In this document: piece by piece, positions 1 to 14,300 of the stretch
Layout: every line of letters begins with the position of its first letter
Position numbering within the stretch: the first letter of the stretch is position 1
Assembly (NCBI GenBank): GCA_018697195.1
Contig: CM031878.1
Coordinates: 6,540,022-6,604,021, forward strand
DNA: 64,000 nt
Source of the DNA: Certhia americana
Taxonomy: Eukaryota; Chordata; Aves; Passeriformes; Certhiidae
Direction of reading: 5' to 3'
Notes under the pieces: generated by a model
Database searches by the model: none
What the model was told of the DNA's origin: nothing
Seen by the model: only the letters and a program-made list of their open reading frames with translations
Position numbers and translations under genes: made by a program

Positions 1-3000
1 TTCCAGAAGAGGAAGCTATTTTGAGGCTATAATACTTTGTAGCAGGGATAATACCATAATTCTGACCACCAGCTCCCTAGTAATTCAGAAATAATGAACT
101 CTAAGATTTAGGTTCTATGAGCAAATTTTTTTAGATCTTTTGGGGGCTTTCCACAATTCTCAGCAAGTCAGAAACCCAAGCTGTAGCGTATCAGACTTTA
201 GAAAGACACTAATACACATGAATCCAGGTGTTGCACATTTGTTTTGGTTTTTTTAATATCCTAATTATATTTAAATTATATTTTCATAGCAGAAATTTCT
301 GTTTCCAAGAAAATATAAAAAGTATGAAGGACAATTCTGAATTTTCTACCTATTATCTTCTGTTTGTCTCAAGGTTTGAAAAGTATTTTTAATTTTAGCT
401 CCAATGGCCACTAAGGTATAGCAGATAAGAATTTGTCAATTACGTGATTTTTACCAGATATGAATCATATTACTGCTTGATTTATGATTTTACTTACCTC
501 ATTCTATCACAGGGATACCATGAGGATTCATTAGCTAAGTCTTTGTATAGATCATTAGAGGTGGGAAGTGTGGGATGCTGTTATTACTTTTATTTTTATT
601 GTTGCTGAATGAAGAATATGAAAAGTCAATCAAAACATTGTGTGGTTAGGAGACAAAGACAGAAAACAAAACTGGAAGAAAAGGAGAAGGTCATCACATT
701 GTTCAGAGTCAGACTGAAGGGCAATGATCATGCTATTTCAGAAAGAGCTCATCAGAAATAATCCCCCTTTCTCCTCTTCTTCAGTTTCACACACATATCT
801 TCTGGGGGATGGGAAAGGCAGGCTGTGCATGCTTTTCCTGTTTCTAGCAGGATTTTTTTCCTTTGAGAAAGTTCCTTCATCCTTCATGCAATTGTTCCTC
901 CTGTAAGAAAAGGACAGTATTTTTTTGCCCCTGAGTAGCATTGCAGCTCAAAGAAGGAAAAAAGATGAGTAATACAAACTCTTACACGTGTCTCTATTGA
1001 TCGGCCAACACTGCCACCCCTTACCATGCTTTGCATGGCTTTTCCAATGCCTCTCCACCTGTTTCAGGCATTGGGATGATGACTTCAGGGATACCATCAT
1101 CTCTTGGGGTAAAAATGCTATCCAAAGGCAAGATCCAGTCTGGTAGCATCTCCTGGTCTCCTCAGAAGATAAATATTTGAGCAATAGAAAAGACAGCAGG
1201 AAAGAAGGGAGAAATCTTTAAAATGGGTGGGAGAAAGCTCTAAATGCTGAGGCAAAGGTCATGCAAAGGAAGTAAGAGAAGCAAAAGGAAGTACATTCTT
1301 TCAGCTAAGGGAGGGAAAAGCTCCTCTCTGTCCCCTTGGATCAGTCTGAGATAATAAGGCTGCTGCCTTCCTGATTAGTGCTCTGTAGCCCCAGTCCAGG
1401 CAGGGAAAATCTGCATTTCAAATGGCATATTTTAAAGTACACAATACCCAGGGGCCCTGCTGCTATTGATTTGCCTCTGGTGGGGTCACTGCCTCACTTT
1501 CTACAGCTTTATTAACTGGGACCATACACTGGGTCTCTTTCAAAGTGAAAGGAGAGTGGATGGGACATTTGTCTTCAGAGGGAGCTGGGGAAGGAGTGGG
1601 GTGACTTTCATTGGGAATGCCTTGGAGGTTTTAGAAGGAATACTGGTGACCCTTACAGGACTAGTTCTCCTGTAAATTTCCCTAGAGCCACCCTGGGGGG
1701 GAAGGAGGTAGGTCTTATGCTGTCAGCTTCTTTCAAGGTGACTGAGTTCCTGTTCTCCCACCCTTGTGGTGCCATTGCTCTCAGCCAAGCTCTGACCAAC
1801 AGCCACTGGGCTGGGTAGGAGCCCTCCTCTTCTCTCTCCTTAATATTTGCCCTGAGCACCTCCAAACAGAGTGGCATGGGCATGAATGGCATCTGTGACC
1901 TCAGAAGTTTGGCAGGAAGTTTGTCAAGGGTTGAAACGTCCAGACATTCCCAGGCCTTGGCTGAGGTCACCTCTCCAGCCAAGGAAGCAAAGACATTAGC
2001 TGAGGTACACAGCTGTGCTCGGATGTGGAATGCTTTACTCCTTCCAGCTCCAGGCAATCCCACTTTTACCCTATGGACTAGGTCTGAAGGCTGCAGAGAA
2101 GTCTGTGTCCTGTGGGTCATGATGTGAAGGGCTCATTTCAGCATGCATGGGGGGTTCTCAGGTCTCTAGGATATCTCCCAGAGTACATTCACAGAGCACT
2201 GAGTACAATAAATATTGGGTGACTATTTTCTGCAGGAACACCTCTGTTTTGTAGAGGCATCTGATCTAGTTTCCCACATGACAAGTTAGAACCTTATTTT
2301 TACCACATCAAAGTGTGAAAAGGGGTAAGAAGGTGCTAGAGGCTATAAAACTACGTGTTAAAAATCTACAAAGCTACGAATACATGAAAAAAATATTTAA
2401 AAAAAAATCTTTAGGCATCACCAGGTAAAAATACCCAAACCAGAAAATGACATGTGAGTCAGCACACCTAGTGTTTGGAGTCAATCCAGTGTTAAAGACG
2501 GATGGATTCTCCTTCCTCCTTCACTTCCTTGCCATACTTTCTAATATTGTCTGCTCAGTACCTCCTCTAGTGAATAAACACAAATGATGCCCAGGAACAT
2601 ACTGGGCACTCCTTAATGAGAATCAACATAGTATGTAATACAGAAGATTGTCTAGTCACTCCATCAGTAATTGCAAAGAGCAAAATATCACTAATTAAGC
2701 TGTAAAACTACCTTATGCAGGGTAAAATAAAAAAGGGTAATTAACCACCAAAGGGAAAGTCACCGCTTTGCCACCAATCTGCACTAGGCTTCAAAATATA
2801 ATAATACTCAAATCCAGTACAAGACATTTCACCTGCAGATCTGACAATATGTAGAGTCAGGTATCCTGTGATATATTTTATCACTGGAGAAATCAAGATA
2901 AGTTTACATAACTTCTGCATAATTATTCAGAAGATTGTTGTTAGACCACCCCTTATTTTAGACTACCCCTTATTTTGGAATGTTTATGGGTGGTGTCAGG

Positions 3001-4521
3001 GGAAGTTTCAGCATTTGAATGAGTGCAGTGATTTCAAGGGTTTGTGTTAGTGTATATGTGTAAGAACAGCTAATTTAGTTGATACTTCAATATTAAAGTG
3101 AACAGAAGGGAACAGTCTGTTCCTTGCCATGACTTCTGAGGTCTGTTTATTTCTGAGAAGCATGTCCCATGTGCTTAAAGAACAGCATCAGAGGGTGATT
3201 TCCTGATGGGAGAGAAAGTGAAATCAGAGAGAGCAGTGAAACAGGGTTACTCCAATTTTGGAGACAGCAGAGACATGACTCACTTCTAAAATCACCACAG
3301 AAAAATATTTCTCTTTCCCACTATTATCATCAAGTCACAGATTACCAGAGACTGGGGAATGTATTGAGTGAGGTTTCCCAAACTTTCTGCACATCTTTCC
3401 CCCACGCCTTCTCTTAGCACCCAGCACTTGTCACTCCTGAGGGTTGGATACTCAGACAAACCCACCCCATCTGGCTCTTTGTACAGCACAAGCAAAGGAG
3501 ACAAGAAGCAGCTTCAACCAAACTGTCTTACCCTTCACACCAGGACCATTTTAAAATCTCTCTGCAGCCATACTGTATGCATGAACTGCACCAGTTGTGT
3601 GCTAGGTTCTGAGTGCAAGATAATGACAACAAAGTCTTATTTTAATGAAAGAAGCATTTCCAGGATTCATAAACACTCACTAGCCTTCCTCTCCAAATTT
3701 TTTAGTCCCAAATTCCTGAAGATGCTGACTGGGTTCCTTATTTCTTGCTTTCGTAGGTGCCCTGAAAGAGGTAGCATTCTGACCACTTTCTAGAAAAAAA
3801 TTAATTGAGAAAATCAACCCAGATAAAAACCACAGGGAAGGCGTTTTCCCATCAAACAGTATTAATCTTGCTAAAACAGGGGAGCTCCCCTGTCTTGTAC
3901 AGCACTTCCAGGGGTTCTCTGATAGTGTTGGAAATAGGTGTTATGATCTGCTTATAAGTTTTGGTCATGGTTTTGCTCAGTACCCAGCTGAAGCCTCCTA
4001 ATACCACCAGTAAAAGTGATTTTTGTCACTGACAAATGGGAAAAAAAAACAGGTTATCCCTAGAGAATTGTCAAAATTTCTGCTTTGGAGAAAGAATCCC
4101 CTTTTCCTACATACACTGGTCTCCCATCAATAACCTCCAGGCTTTTCCTGAATTTTGATATAAGCAATGTAAGCCATGAAACTGCTCTGCTAGAGTATAT
4201 TGTGTTTTGTCTGTAAAAGACTTTTCTCTGCCTTTCTGACCAGAGAAGTACCAGGAGGCTGGTGGGCCGAGTCCAGGTCACAGGAGACCTCCACAGTAGG
4301 GGTGGGGCCCATAAAGACCCAAAGTTGTAAAGATGCCCTTTGCTTCCAGCCCCTGTAGTGAGAATGACCAAACCTGGGGGGGGGTACCACAGGGGTGGTG
4401 TGGTGACACCCCAAAACACTGGGATGCATCCCACCCTCACCGTGTGCCTTCCTGGTGCTGGTGCCACAGGCTGCCCTGCCAGTGACCGCGTGATATTTTT
4501 TCCCTGCTCTCTTTGTTCCAG
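1..4521 (+). other. CELF4: end of an upstream CELF4 intron
   Basis: There is no coding exon here. The sequence is AT-rich with a moderate-G+C patch around 1.4-2.1 kb and an 18-bp palindrome at 3876-3893. A G10 run near 4376-4385 lies shortly before the exon. A stop-free stretch on the minus strand at 1653-2120 has no recognisable protein features. The upstream exon, which should carry RRM2 or linker sequence, is outside the window. Confidence 0.8.
3876..3893. repeat. 18-bp perfect palindrome
   Basis: ACAGGGGAG is followed immediately by its reverse complement CTCCCCTGT, with no spacer. It is intronic, about 630 nt upstream of the first exon in the window. No function is known. Confidence 0.95.
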
Positions 4522-4669
4522 CTGATGCAGCAGCAAGCGGCGATCATGGCCTCGGTGGCGCAGGGCGGATACCTGAACCCCATGGCAGCCTTTGCCGCGG
4601 CCCAGATGCAGCAGATGGCCGCTCTCAACATGAACGGCCTGGCAGCCGCCCCCATGACTCCAACCTCAG
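4522..4669 (+). CDS. CELF4: CELF4 linker exon (Met/Gln/Ala-rich)
   Basis: This 148-nt exon is entered in phase 0 after a pyrimidine-rich tract ending ttccag, and left at CAG|gtaagg, a near-consensus donor. It encodes 49 residues beginning [16 protein letters not shown] and ending PMTPTS, plus the first base of a Gly codon completed by the next exon. It is part of the divergent domain between RRM2 and RRM3, which in CELF proteins carries effector activity for splicing activation or repression. It is richer in G+C and CpG than the flanking intron, as expected of a coding exon under selection. It is the only exon here whose length is not a multiple of 3, so skipping it would shift the frame. Confidence 0.96.
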
Positions 4670-7600
4670 GTAAGGGGACAGCGGGCTGGAGAGGGCAAAG
4701 GGCAGGGAAATCGGACTACATCCCACAGGACACCTGGCAGGATTTGTTAGCTCTTTAGCCAGGTGAGGATCAGACTCTCCTCCCAGGCAACAAGTGAAAG
4801 GGACAGAGGAAAGCACCAGTGGAGGTTTGGATAGGATACTAGAAAAAGTTTCTTTCCCAAAACACTTGTCAAGCATTGCAACAGTCTGCCTAGGGCAGTG
4901 AAGGAGTGTCCATCCCTGGAGTTACTTAAAAGGCATGTAGATGTAGAACTTAGGGACATAGCTTAGTGGCAGGCTTGGCACTGCTGGGTTGATGGTTGGA
5001 CACGGTTGATGGTCAGTGATCTTAGAGGACTTTTAGAACCATGATCGTTCAGTGTTTCTATGACATTTCTCAGTCTAATGCCATACACAACTTCTCTTCA
5101 GCTCTGAGAACCCTCCATATGTCAGAAATTATCCCACAGTGACCTACACTGTGGGTGCATTGGTGCATATATGTGCCCAAGGGGTCAGTGCTGGTGCTAT
5201 CACAGCCAGGCTGCCACAGAGACTAGCAAAATAGGGCCTTGGAGAGATGCAATATCATTAACAAGGCGAATTTTGCCTTTGGGACACATAAGTCTTTCCC
5301 CCTGTTGTGAAAAAGGAAATAAGGTACTCAAGGAGGATATCTGGTGCTACCTGGAATGAGGGTGTTTAGTGGGAGGGTTTCTGGTTGCAGGAACAGAGAC
5401 AGGTAGCCAAAGAAGGGTTCCCAGGATCTGGCTAGGCTGTATAAATGCCCATTCTAGGAGTTGCTATATATGGTCCAGCAGACAGAGGAAAAAGCTGAGA
5501 CAGGAACAGGACTGTCTTTCTTGAGTCTTGAAGAACAATATTACCATTTGGACAGGAACAGGTCAAGGAATCATCAGCTCTGGTAGTCCTGGACTGACAT
5601 GTAGCCTAACAGCAGGGAAGTAAGGAAGCAGGGAAAGTGGGGCCAAACCTTGAAAGAAGTGAGGATTTGGGAAATTTTGCAATACACTAGAGTCTGGTAG
5701 GGAGGCAGAGGACTCAAAGGTACATCTTGAAAGAACCATTTGTAGTAGAATATCATGAGGAACTGGGGAGAGAAGGGAGTGTAAAAAAGACAGATCTCAT
5801 TCCACAAGACTTTATGGAGATCCAAGGAAAAGCACTTGACTCAAAAATCTTATACTGAACATTTCAAAATATATGTTTACACAATGATAAATGTATAAAC
5901 AAAAAGTCGATGGAGCTACTGCAAATCCAAATAAAAAAGTGGCTTAATTATATGTGCACCCTTTAAACCTGCTGCTGGCAAGATTATCATATTTGCATTA
6001 GCTAGATTTGTTTTGTGTTGGTGGGAGCAGAGAGAACATCAAACAAAGAATGCCTGGAATTCAAATGCTGTCAGGGCCTGTAAAGCTGAATCCAGGAAAT
6101 GGTTTGTGATGGTCTCACCACAAAAGAGTAGAAGCTCTTTTGAATGTACATAAGTATATTCTTGAAAAGAGTGCATTCTGTGTGGGTGTGAAGGCACCTG
6201 TACAACAGCCAAATTCTGTGCATACCAGGATCTCCAGCTCATGAAAAATATCCCAGCTCTTTTTTGGTGTAATCATTTCCTCCTCTGCTATGACCAGTGC
6301 CCTTCAGAGACATAGAATCATGCAATTTAGGTTATAAAGGACCTTTAAGATCATCAAGGTTAACCACTAACCCAGCACTGCCAAGCCTACCACTAAACCA
6401 TATCCTTCAACACCACATCAATGTGTCTTTAAAATACATCCAGGGATGGCAGCACGACCATTTCCCTGGGCAGCCTATTGCAGTGTCTGACAGGATGAGG
6501 GGACTGTTAAACTCTCACTGTCAGAATACAGAAGAGGAAACTCATGTTTTTTGCATGCTTTCTGGATCACACATGATTAGTCATTACTGAAAATAAGATG
6601 CTGGTTTGGATGATCCCTTGATGTCTTTCACGGTGGCCGATTTTGCAGACTCCTAATGACATATTTTCAATCACAGAGCCTATTCACTTTGGCATTATTG
6701 CAGATTTACCTTGAATGAGTAGCTTCCTTCATGAAAAACCTCTGTGGTGGGTTGTGGAAATGTCCATTGACAATTATTCCTTAGGAGAAATATTTAGACT
6801 TTGAAATCACTCCTTGTATTACTACAACACTCATAAAGCATGTGATAAGATGCATAGAAAATGTTTCACATAATGTCTGAGCAAGCAAGCCTACAACACT
6901 AGCAGCAATTTCTGAGTAGCCAGGAGATATCTGAAGCCTAACATTAATTCTCCTGCTGGCTTTTGTTAACATTCAGAAAGCCAAATGGAAAATGATCATT
7001 CTGCTTCATAGCAGGATTTCTAGTCATTGAAGTATATCTTTGTTCTGCCTTGGAAGGAAAATGAACTATTTCAAAGTTCTCGGGAAAAAAAAAAATTAAA
7101 AAAAATAAAAAAAACACTGGAAAAACTGTTTGGAACACTGAAAAAAAAAAATAGAAAGGAAGTATTTTGATCTTCCTGAAGCAAAAGAAAAATTGTTCTA
7201 GGAAAAAAGGTTCTGATAGAGGTTCCCAGAAGTCCTAGAGGCTTTGGAGGTATTGGCTCAGCACAGCACATCTGTGTTGGTATCTTCAGCTGGTTTCCTC
7301 TGCATCCCACCTCTAGGACAGTGGATTCCTGGGAATATGACCAGAAGTTCATTCATTCCCGTGGGACCTAGGTGCTCAGAGTTTTGGATCCAGGAAAACC
7401 TAATAGATGAGAGAGAGTATCCATCACACCTGGCTTTAACGATACAAAACTCAGACATCTCATTTGAACTGCAGTCAATGGAGTGCAATAAGCACTCTCT
7501 ATGGGTAATTCAGACCAAGAAAATTTTAATGCTGCTTGCTGTCATTATAACAATCTTCCATCAAGGATCAGGTTTATCTCACACAACAGTCCATAATTGT

Positions 7601-8279
7601 GAAGCAATCAATTTGACATTTCTGAAAGTTTGGTTCAGGTTTTACATCTCTCCCATCACTGCTACAATCTGGATGAAAAGTGGGTCTGACAGTGGGTCTG
7701 CTACCTGCAGAGGGGCTAGAAGTGAAATTTTATTTGGGTTTCCTTCCTTCTTCCTCCTCTCCCTCCCTCCCTCCTTCTCTCTCTCCATGTTATAAATCTG
7801 CACCTGGTGTGGCTACAGAAAGAGATCTCAAACAAGGGATGAAATCCACAACTGGCATGCACCACCACCATTTGTTTTCCACAGTGGCACTATGCCAGTT
7901 TTACTCCAGCTACAGATCTGACCTCTCCAGAGAGGTCCTTTGTAAGAAGAAAATTGAAGAATTCCAATAAACATGCCTAAACTTCCTTAGACTTGCACAA
8001 AATAGCAAGCACAAATCCCTTGCTGCAATTTTAGAAAAAAATTATTTACATTTTCTATGCAAATAAAGGAGAGATCCAGAAAAGCAACTGAAATTTTAAG
8101 TAGCCTTTGTGTTTTGGAAGCTGATGGCATATGCTAAGAGCATTGCCTTTGGACTTTAGTTGCCACTGCTGGCTCCCTGTACCTCCACAGAGGACATTTT
8201 TAAAGGCCAACACCATTTAAATAAGAAAAGGGGAAGCAGCAGCTTGTCTGTTCAGGGTATAAGAAATGAGCTGAAGCAC

Positions 8280-8310
<31 letters not shown>

Positions 8311-11300
8311 GGCTACTCAAATCTGAACATATTAAAATATCTCATGCATCCATAGCAGCTTTCTTAAAGAACCAACACAGATTTAAGAAGTTGTTAAAGG
8401 GTGTTATTGGCCAAACCCATCATGGAAAGCTGCAATGGTGAAGAAAATATCTGCAATTGTTTTAAAAGAGAGGTTACTGCAAAAACGGTGCTTTCAATCA
8501 GTAGTATACCCTGATACAGAAAGATACTGTTGAAGATAAGATAGTTTAACTTCCCATACAGACCTAGCAAGAGAAAAATATGGTTTCAGGCTCATTGAAA
8601 ACTCATTTTTGGTGCCTGAAATTATCCTGAACATGTTGCAAGAACAGACTGTCCAGTCATTTTGCACATACATAGGAGCAAGACAGGGAGGTAGCAGACA
8701 GATTTAATTCTCTCCCCAGAAATTTAAGAATTCTCTACCAGTGGGTGACAAGATCCCACTCAGAACATAAAGATGAATTTGTTCTTCTGAAATAGCAGCA
8801 TTACAGTCCCCCACAGGATGCATCTGGGCAGAAGGAAAAAATAAGTTTCCATGAAAGGAACAAATTTAGTCCAAATTTTGCCCCCTATTCATTGGGAGAT
8901 ATCTGTTAAAACAGTATGAAGTCAAGTTTGGGCCAAACAGTGACATTACAAAATGTATCACTGGCTACCTTTAGGCTACAAATAAACTTGACAAGTCTTT
9001 TAAGGATCCCCTAGCGCTGGGAAAGTTCAGAATGAGTTTGCACATGAAAGGTGTATTCATGAGAGAGTGCAGAGAGAGCAGTCCTGGAAATCAGTACACC
9101 CACAGAGATCCAAAGGGAATCTGATAGGAATTGCTGTAGAAAGCTGGGACTGAGAGGTTTTGGAGGTTTTTCAAGTTTTTCTTGAGTGCTTTCTGAACAG
9201 GGAGCAGTTGCAAGCGGTTCATTTATTTGCTCAATAGCTTGGGAGCTTTTTCATTTCTCAGTGTTTTTATTTGCGGGTGGTGGTCACAGCTGTTGAGTCA
9301 GCAGTGTCTCCACGAAGTTGTTTCCAGTACTCACCAGCTCTGCCCTTGTGTCCCCCTCATTTGCAGGTGGAAGCACGCCTCCTGGCATAACTGCACCAGC
9401 TGTGCCTAGCATCCCATCTCCAATTGGGGTGAATGGTTTCACTGGCCTCCCGCCGCAGGCTAATGGGCAGCCAGCCGCTGAAGCCGTGTTTGCTAATGGC
9501 ATTCACCCTTATCCAGGTAAGCCAGAACAATCCTGTGCTCACAACCTGTTTCCTCAGTCCTAGGGATACTGCCCATACCCACAGGCCTTGCCCAACAAAA
9601 GCCTGTGGCATAGGTTCAGAAGGGTTATACCCCACACCACCAGGGCTCATTACAGCATTGGTGTATTGTGTCTTATGCAGCTACAGTGTTAAACGGTTCA
9701 ATCTGGATGATAAACATCAAGGGCATGTTGGAGGTGGAAAACCTGTTTACTGAATATTTGAGTGCTCATTTGCTGGATAGCATGTCTGGTGAATGCCGTC
9801 AGGACAACCAGCATGTTTTGCTTCAGCTGAAAATTGACCTGACTCCTGAGCAGTTCATGCTGGCAGATCCCCTTGCAGTACTCCCAAGGGTCTTGCTTCT
9901 GGTTAGCCTTGAAGGAGCTGTGCTAAGCCTGTTTGCACCCAGCACTGGCATCTCCTGCTGGAATTCCCTGCCACCAGATGGCTCTGGGAGGATGATCCAA
10001 AGGATCCACCTGTCCCCTGACCCAAGAGGCGTCTTGTGTGGAGGAAGCAGGTGTTGATCTCCGAAATGTTGGCTGCACTCAAATCCTGCTGCCTGACTAG
10101 GCCTGGAGAGTGAAGCTGCACTAATATAGCCTTTGAATGGGTTCAGGGTCACCCTTTGGTGGCACACTGCAGGAGAACTGCTGCTGGGATGCACGCTGAG
10201 CCTAGCTTGAAGATGCCAGCACCTAAAGTGATTTTGCAAGCACTGGCAATCAGAGATGAATGAGGGAGGTTAAAGGATACATACCTGCCCCTATACCTGT
10301 ATTTACAAATATACATACAGTCTAAATCTGTAATTTCGAAGAACTCAGGAGTTTACCATCCCTCAATGTACACCTACATTTTTTCAGCATCCTCAAGATT
10401 TGAGATAGCTCTCTCCTCAAATACACTTACTCTAGAAAGACATGCTTTACTATTCCTGTACACATGCTAATGGTGACAATCATAGCAATAAAAATCTTAG
10501 TAAATGTTACTAATTGATCCTAATCACCAGCTGGCAAAGGAGTATTTTACCCTGGGGGACTGATAGATTGATCTAGTCTGTTAGGAAATCAAATACTGAG
10601 TTCAGTGTTCCAGCCAAAAAGCCTCAAAACACTCTAAGAAAAAATAATTCTTTCAATCTTAGCCAGTTGTAAAACCTCAGAGGATTCATCATCATAGGGG
10701 ACTTTATGAGCTACAAGGAAAAATACTGTATTATATAGAAATACAAATGTCTTACCTAAGTATTTGACAAATAATTATCCTCTTCCCAACACTTTGCAAA
10801 CACATAGTTTGAGTTCAACTCTAAGCAGAATTAAAACCAAGGGACCTACTGTACTCAAAATTAAGCATGTATATATGTGCTGTAGCAGCTTAAGGACTGG
10901 GGAGATTTTGGAGTCACCAGAAGACTGCAGAGAGTCCTTAGTATGCTCAGTGAGCTCAACCACAACACTGAGAAAGCATTCTGTTTTTAAGGTTATATAA
11001 ACATAGCCATCTGTTCTTCTGTCCATTTATTTCAGTATCTACCTGTTTGCCAGTCAATCATTTCTCTGTTTATTCATCCATTTCTGTATATGTCTGTGCT
11101 TTTTTCCTGGTTTATTTAGATCCTTTCAGCCAGTTTTGATGATCCATTACTGTGGGTGTCAGAGAAAAGATGTTCTTTCTAGGTGAATTTTAATGGCTTA
11201 AGTTTTTTTTACTATCCCCAACTATCCCCACAATTAAAGAATACCTCAGTTAAGTATTTCATCCATGGTTATTTAAAACTCAATGGCCTTAATCTGATTC

Positions 11301-14300
11301 TCTCTGAGTTTTGTAGAGACTTGCTCAGGCAGCAATTTGTAGTAAGTCCCTGCACAAACACCAACAGGCTGGCACACTGAAAGGTGACACTCATCCTGCC
11401 CCTCTTCACTGCAGGCAGGGAGACTCCCTTCTGCCAGTAAAGCTGACATCCAAACGGCCTGAGCTGTATAAAGTTTGGATTTATCTCAGGGTAACTTCAG
11501 CAATATATGTGTCTTTCTCATTGCTCAGCTTCCCCATAATGTGGTGACACCTTAAGTTATTCCAGAGGTGTAAAGGGAACAGTGGCAGGTCAAACACCCA
11601 CCTCTCATTATGCTTTTGTCTGTCCCTGAAATGCTGAAAGCAAGTCCACATAGCTTACATCATGAGTTTGCTCCATCTAATTGTGCTCCTTCTCATGAGC
11701 ATTTATGCACTCTCCAAACCTCTCCTCCTTGCCACAGGCTTTATTCAGTCCTGGAGCTTAGCAGCATAAAAAATAAAAGGATTAGACATTTATATGGGTA
11801 ATGAGAACATCCGCAGCCATATTAGACTGGATAAAAATGTAGATAGCACACAAAACTTCATGTTTTATGATATAAGCCAGCCACTAATTGCTTGGGGTTA
11901 GAAAGAAATTTTCATCACTGGGCAGCTTGTTCCATCATTATGGGATTTTTCTCACTCTCCTCTATTGCATCTCTTACTGCCCTGTGGTTCTGCATGTCTC
12001 TAAATGCAAGGGTAGAAATAAAATATTACAGCTGAGCAGGCAATTGCAGTATTGCTATAGAGAAGGGAAGATCACAACAGTCCCCATCCAAAGTCAGCAT
12101 CTTCCAAACAACTTTCTTTTATGGTGTATCTCTCATTCTGAAAGTGGCAAAGACCACTGCTGTATTATGTACATAATCATAGTCTTGCTATGATTATGAC
12201 TTGCCATATATTGTTTAAATCCTGAATATCGCTTTCAGATACTCTTTCATACTCCACAAAAAAGCCTCAAATGTGGGTTCACACCATTACAGCCGGTAGC
12301 AGAATGTTCTTTGTTGCCTGAAAATAGCAGAACAGGATAACGAAACTCTCTAGAGGCACGACATCCATATCATTCAGACCCTAATAAATCCATTAATTGT
12401 GCCGTTTTTCTACAGGTTCACTGTCCTGACCAGCCATATTATTTTTGATATTGCATCCAAAGGACTCCAAAATACCAGTCTTTATAAAAACAATTCCATA
12501 TTACATAATTGTATTTAGTCTGTAATTTCACTCTTTTTTCTTCTGTCTTCCCCTGTGCTCTTTTTTCAAGATTCCCTTTGACCAGGGAAGGGATGTACAT
12601 GATATCATTTCAGTCAGATTACCAAACCATCCATGGCTTTTTGTCAAGGGACGGAATACTTTGAACATCCCTACTCACCAGGGCTTTGATCACAGGCCCA
12701 GTCCCTGTGGGAATTAGCTTTCTTTGTTAATTTGGTCAGGCTATGGATCGATGCAGTGGCACTAGAAAACCACTCCTTGCAGTCATAACCTTTGCAAGCC
12801 AGGGTCTCACCTTCTCCAAGATCAGACAGTACATAATGCTTCAGTGCACCCTTTGCCACAGAGCAAACAACAAGGCAATAACTATTTCCCCTTCCACTAG
12901 TCTGAGCCCCTTTGGAGATTTGACCTTTTGTGTATTAATTCCTGCCCTTTAATCTTTCAGTTTGCAGAGCTATTGAATGTGGCAATGTGTCACAATATAT
13001 AGTGGGGACAAAGAGTGTAATCTGTTGTGCCATGATCTTGTGAGTCACTTTGCAGCAGCACAGGAGCATCTGCCATTTCCACATTAGTCACAGTAGCAGG
13101 GATTGCACTCTTCTGCCAAAGCTTCCTAGCCTCTCAGAGCCCAGAGCCTCTCTTGTAAGCATGTGTGATGTACAGTAACAGTAGACACCATCTGCACTGG
13201 CTTTTGCCGTGTCTCACATCATCGGAATTCTGCTCTCTGCTAGCAGGTCCTGCCCTGCTGAATTGCATTGTGAGTGCCTAGGCAAAATTCTCACTCCAAG
13301 ATAAAGCCTCTTTGATAAGAGAAGGGGACATAGAGATGAGAAAATCATGGGTGTAGAGGTAGAGATCAGTGAGAGAAGAGACTGGCTGTCGAATAGTCGG
13401 TGAAATGAGAGAACTGGAAGAAGGAACAAAGCAGAGTTCCCAGAAAAGTGAGGACTGCTCCATAATCTTTGCAGACACAACGATGTGCCCAGAAAGAAGT
13501 GGAGATACACCACATAGCATCTTGCTCCTTACTCCTCCTGGGCCAAAGGATGTCCAGCTTGACCAGAGTCAGGGATAGCCCAGCAGTATGGCAGCTTTGT
13601 GGAGCCTTAATGGGGAATGCTTCCATGGGTGCTGGGTTCTTCAGCTTCCTCCCAAGGTAAAGCAGAGGGGCAGGCACTGATCTCCTCTGGTGTCCAGTAA
13701 CAGAACCTGAGGGAATGGTCTGAAGTTCTGTCAGAGGATATTTAATTTGGATATCAGCAAAAGGTTCTTCACCCAGCAGGTGGGTGGATGCTGGAACAGA
13801 CTCCCTAGAAAAATAATCATAGCACCATGCCTGACAGGTTCAAGAAGCATTTTGACAAGGCTTCAGGAACATGGTGTAACTCTTGGGGTTCCCGTGTGTA
13901 GGATTATAATGATCCTTAAGGATCCCTTCGTGATCAGGATATTCTATGATTCTGATTAAGTGCATTTGGTCTGGATTTAGGATGCTGAGGAAAAATAAGC
14001 TAATAAGTCCCCTTAGTTCCTTGTAATCCATTAAAAGTGTGTCACCTCATTTACTATTTTCAGTCACACAGTGGTGTTTCTGTTTCTGACTGCTCACCAC
14101 TTCCAGGACTGGTTCTGCAGACCTAACACAAGTTTCTACACCACCACTCCGCTTTAGCACGCGTGGGAACATCTGGGCTAGCAAGACAGCAATCTCCTCT
14201 TCATACCCCCTTCAGGGTCCAGCCCTCTCTGGTGAGGACTAGCTGTCAGTACCAATGGGCAGCCAAGATTTCACACCCACATTTTTTTCAGTCACCAGTG

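Larger units (their letters stand above)
4670..9366 (+). other. CELF4: CELF4 intron, 4.7 kb
   Basis: A GT-AG intron with two CR1 fragments of opposite orientation (4757-5065 and 6311-6493), A-rich stretches at 7085-7152, a CT-rich low-complexity tract at 7739-7786 and a 27-T run at 8284-8310. Otherwise it is unique sequence in which I recognise nothing. Confidence 0.9.

Noticed and set aside
1653..2120. 155-codon open frame on the minus strand with an open + frame opposite
   Set aside because: Both strands are open because the region is locally G+C-richer. No recognisable protein.
4060..4536. 158-codon minus-strand frame overlapping the first CELF4 exon region
   Set aside because: A shadow of intron and exon sequence; the real coding frame is on the + strand.
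7244..7795. 183-codon open frame on the + strand
   Set aside because: Intronic, ends in a CT-rich low-complexity tract, and the peptide resembles nothing I know. Treated as chance.
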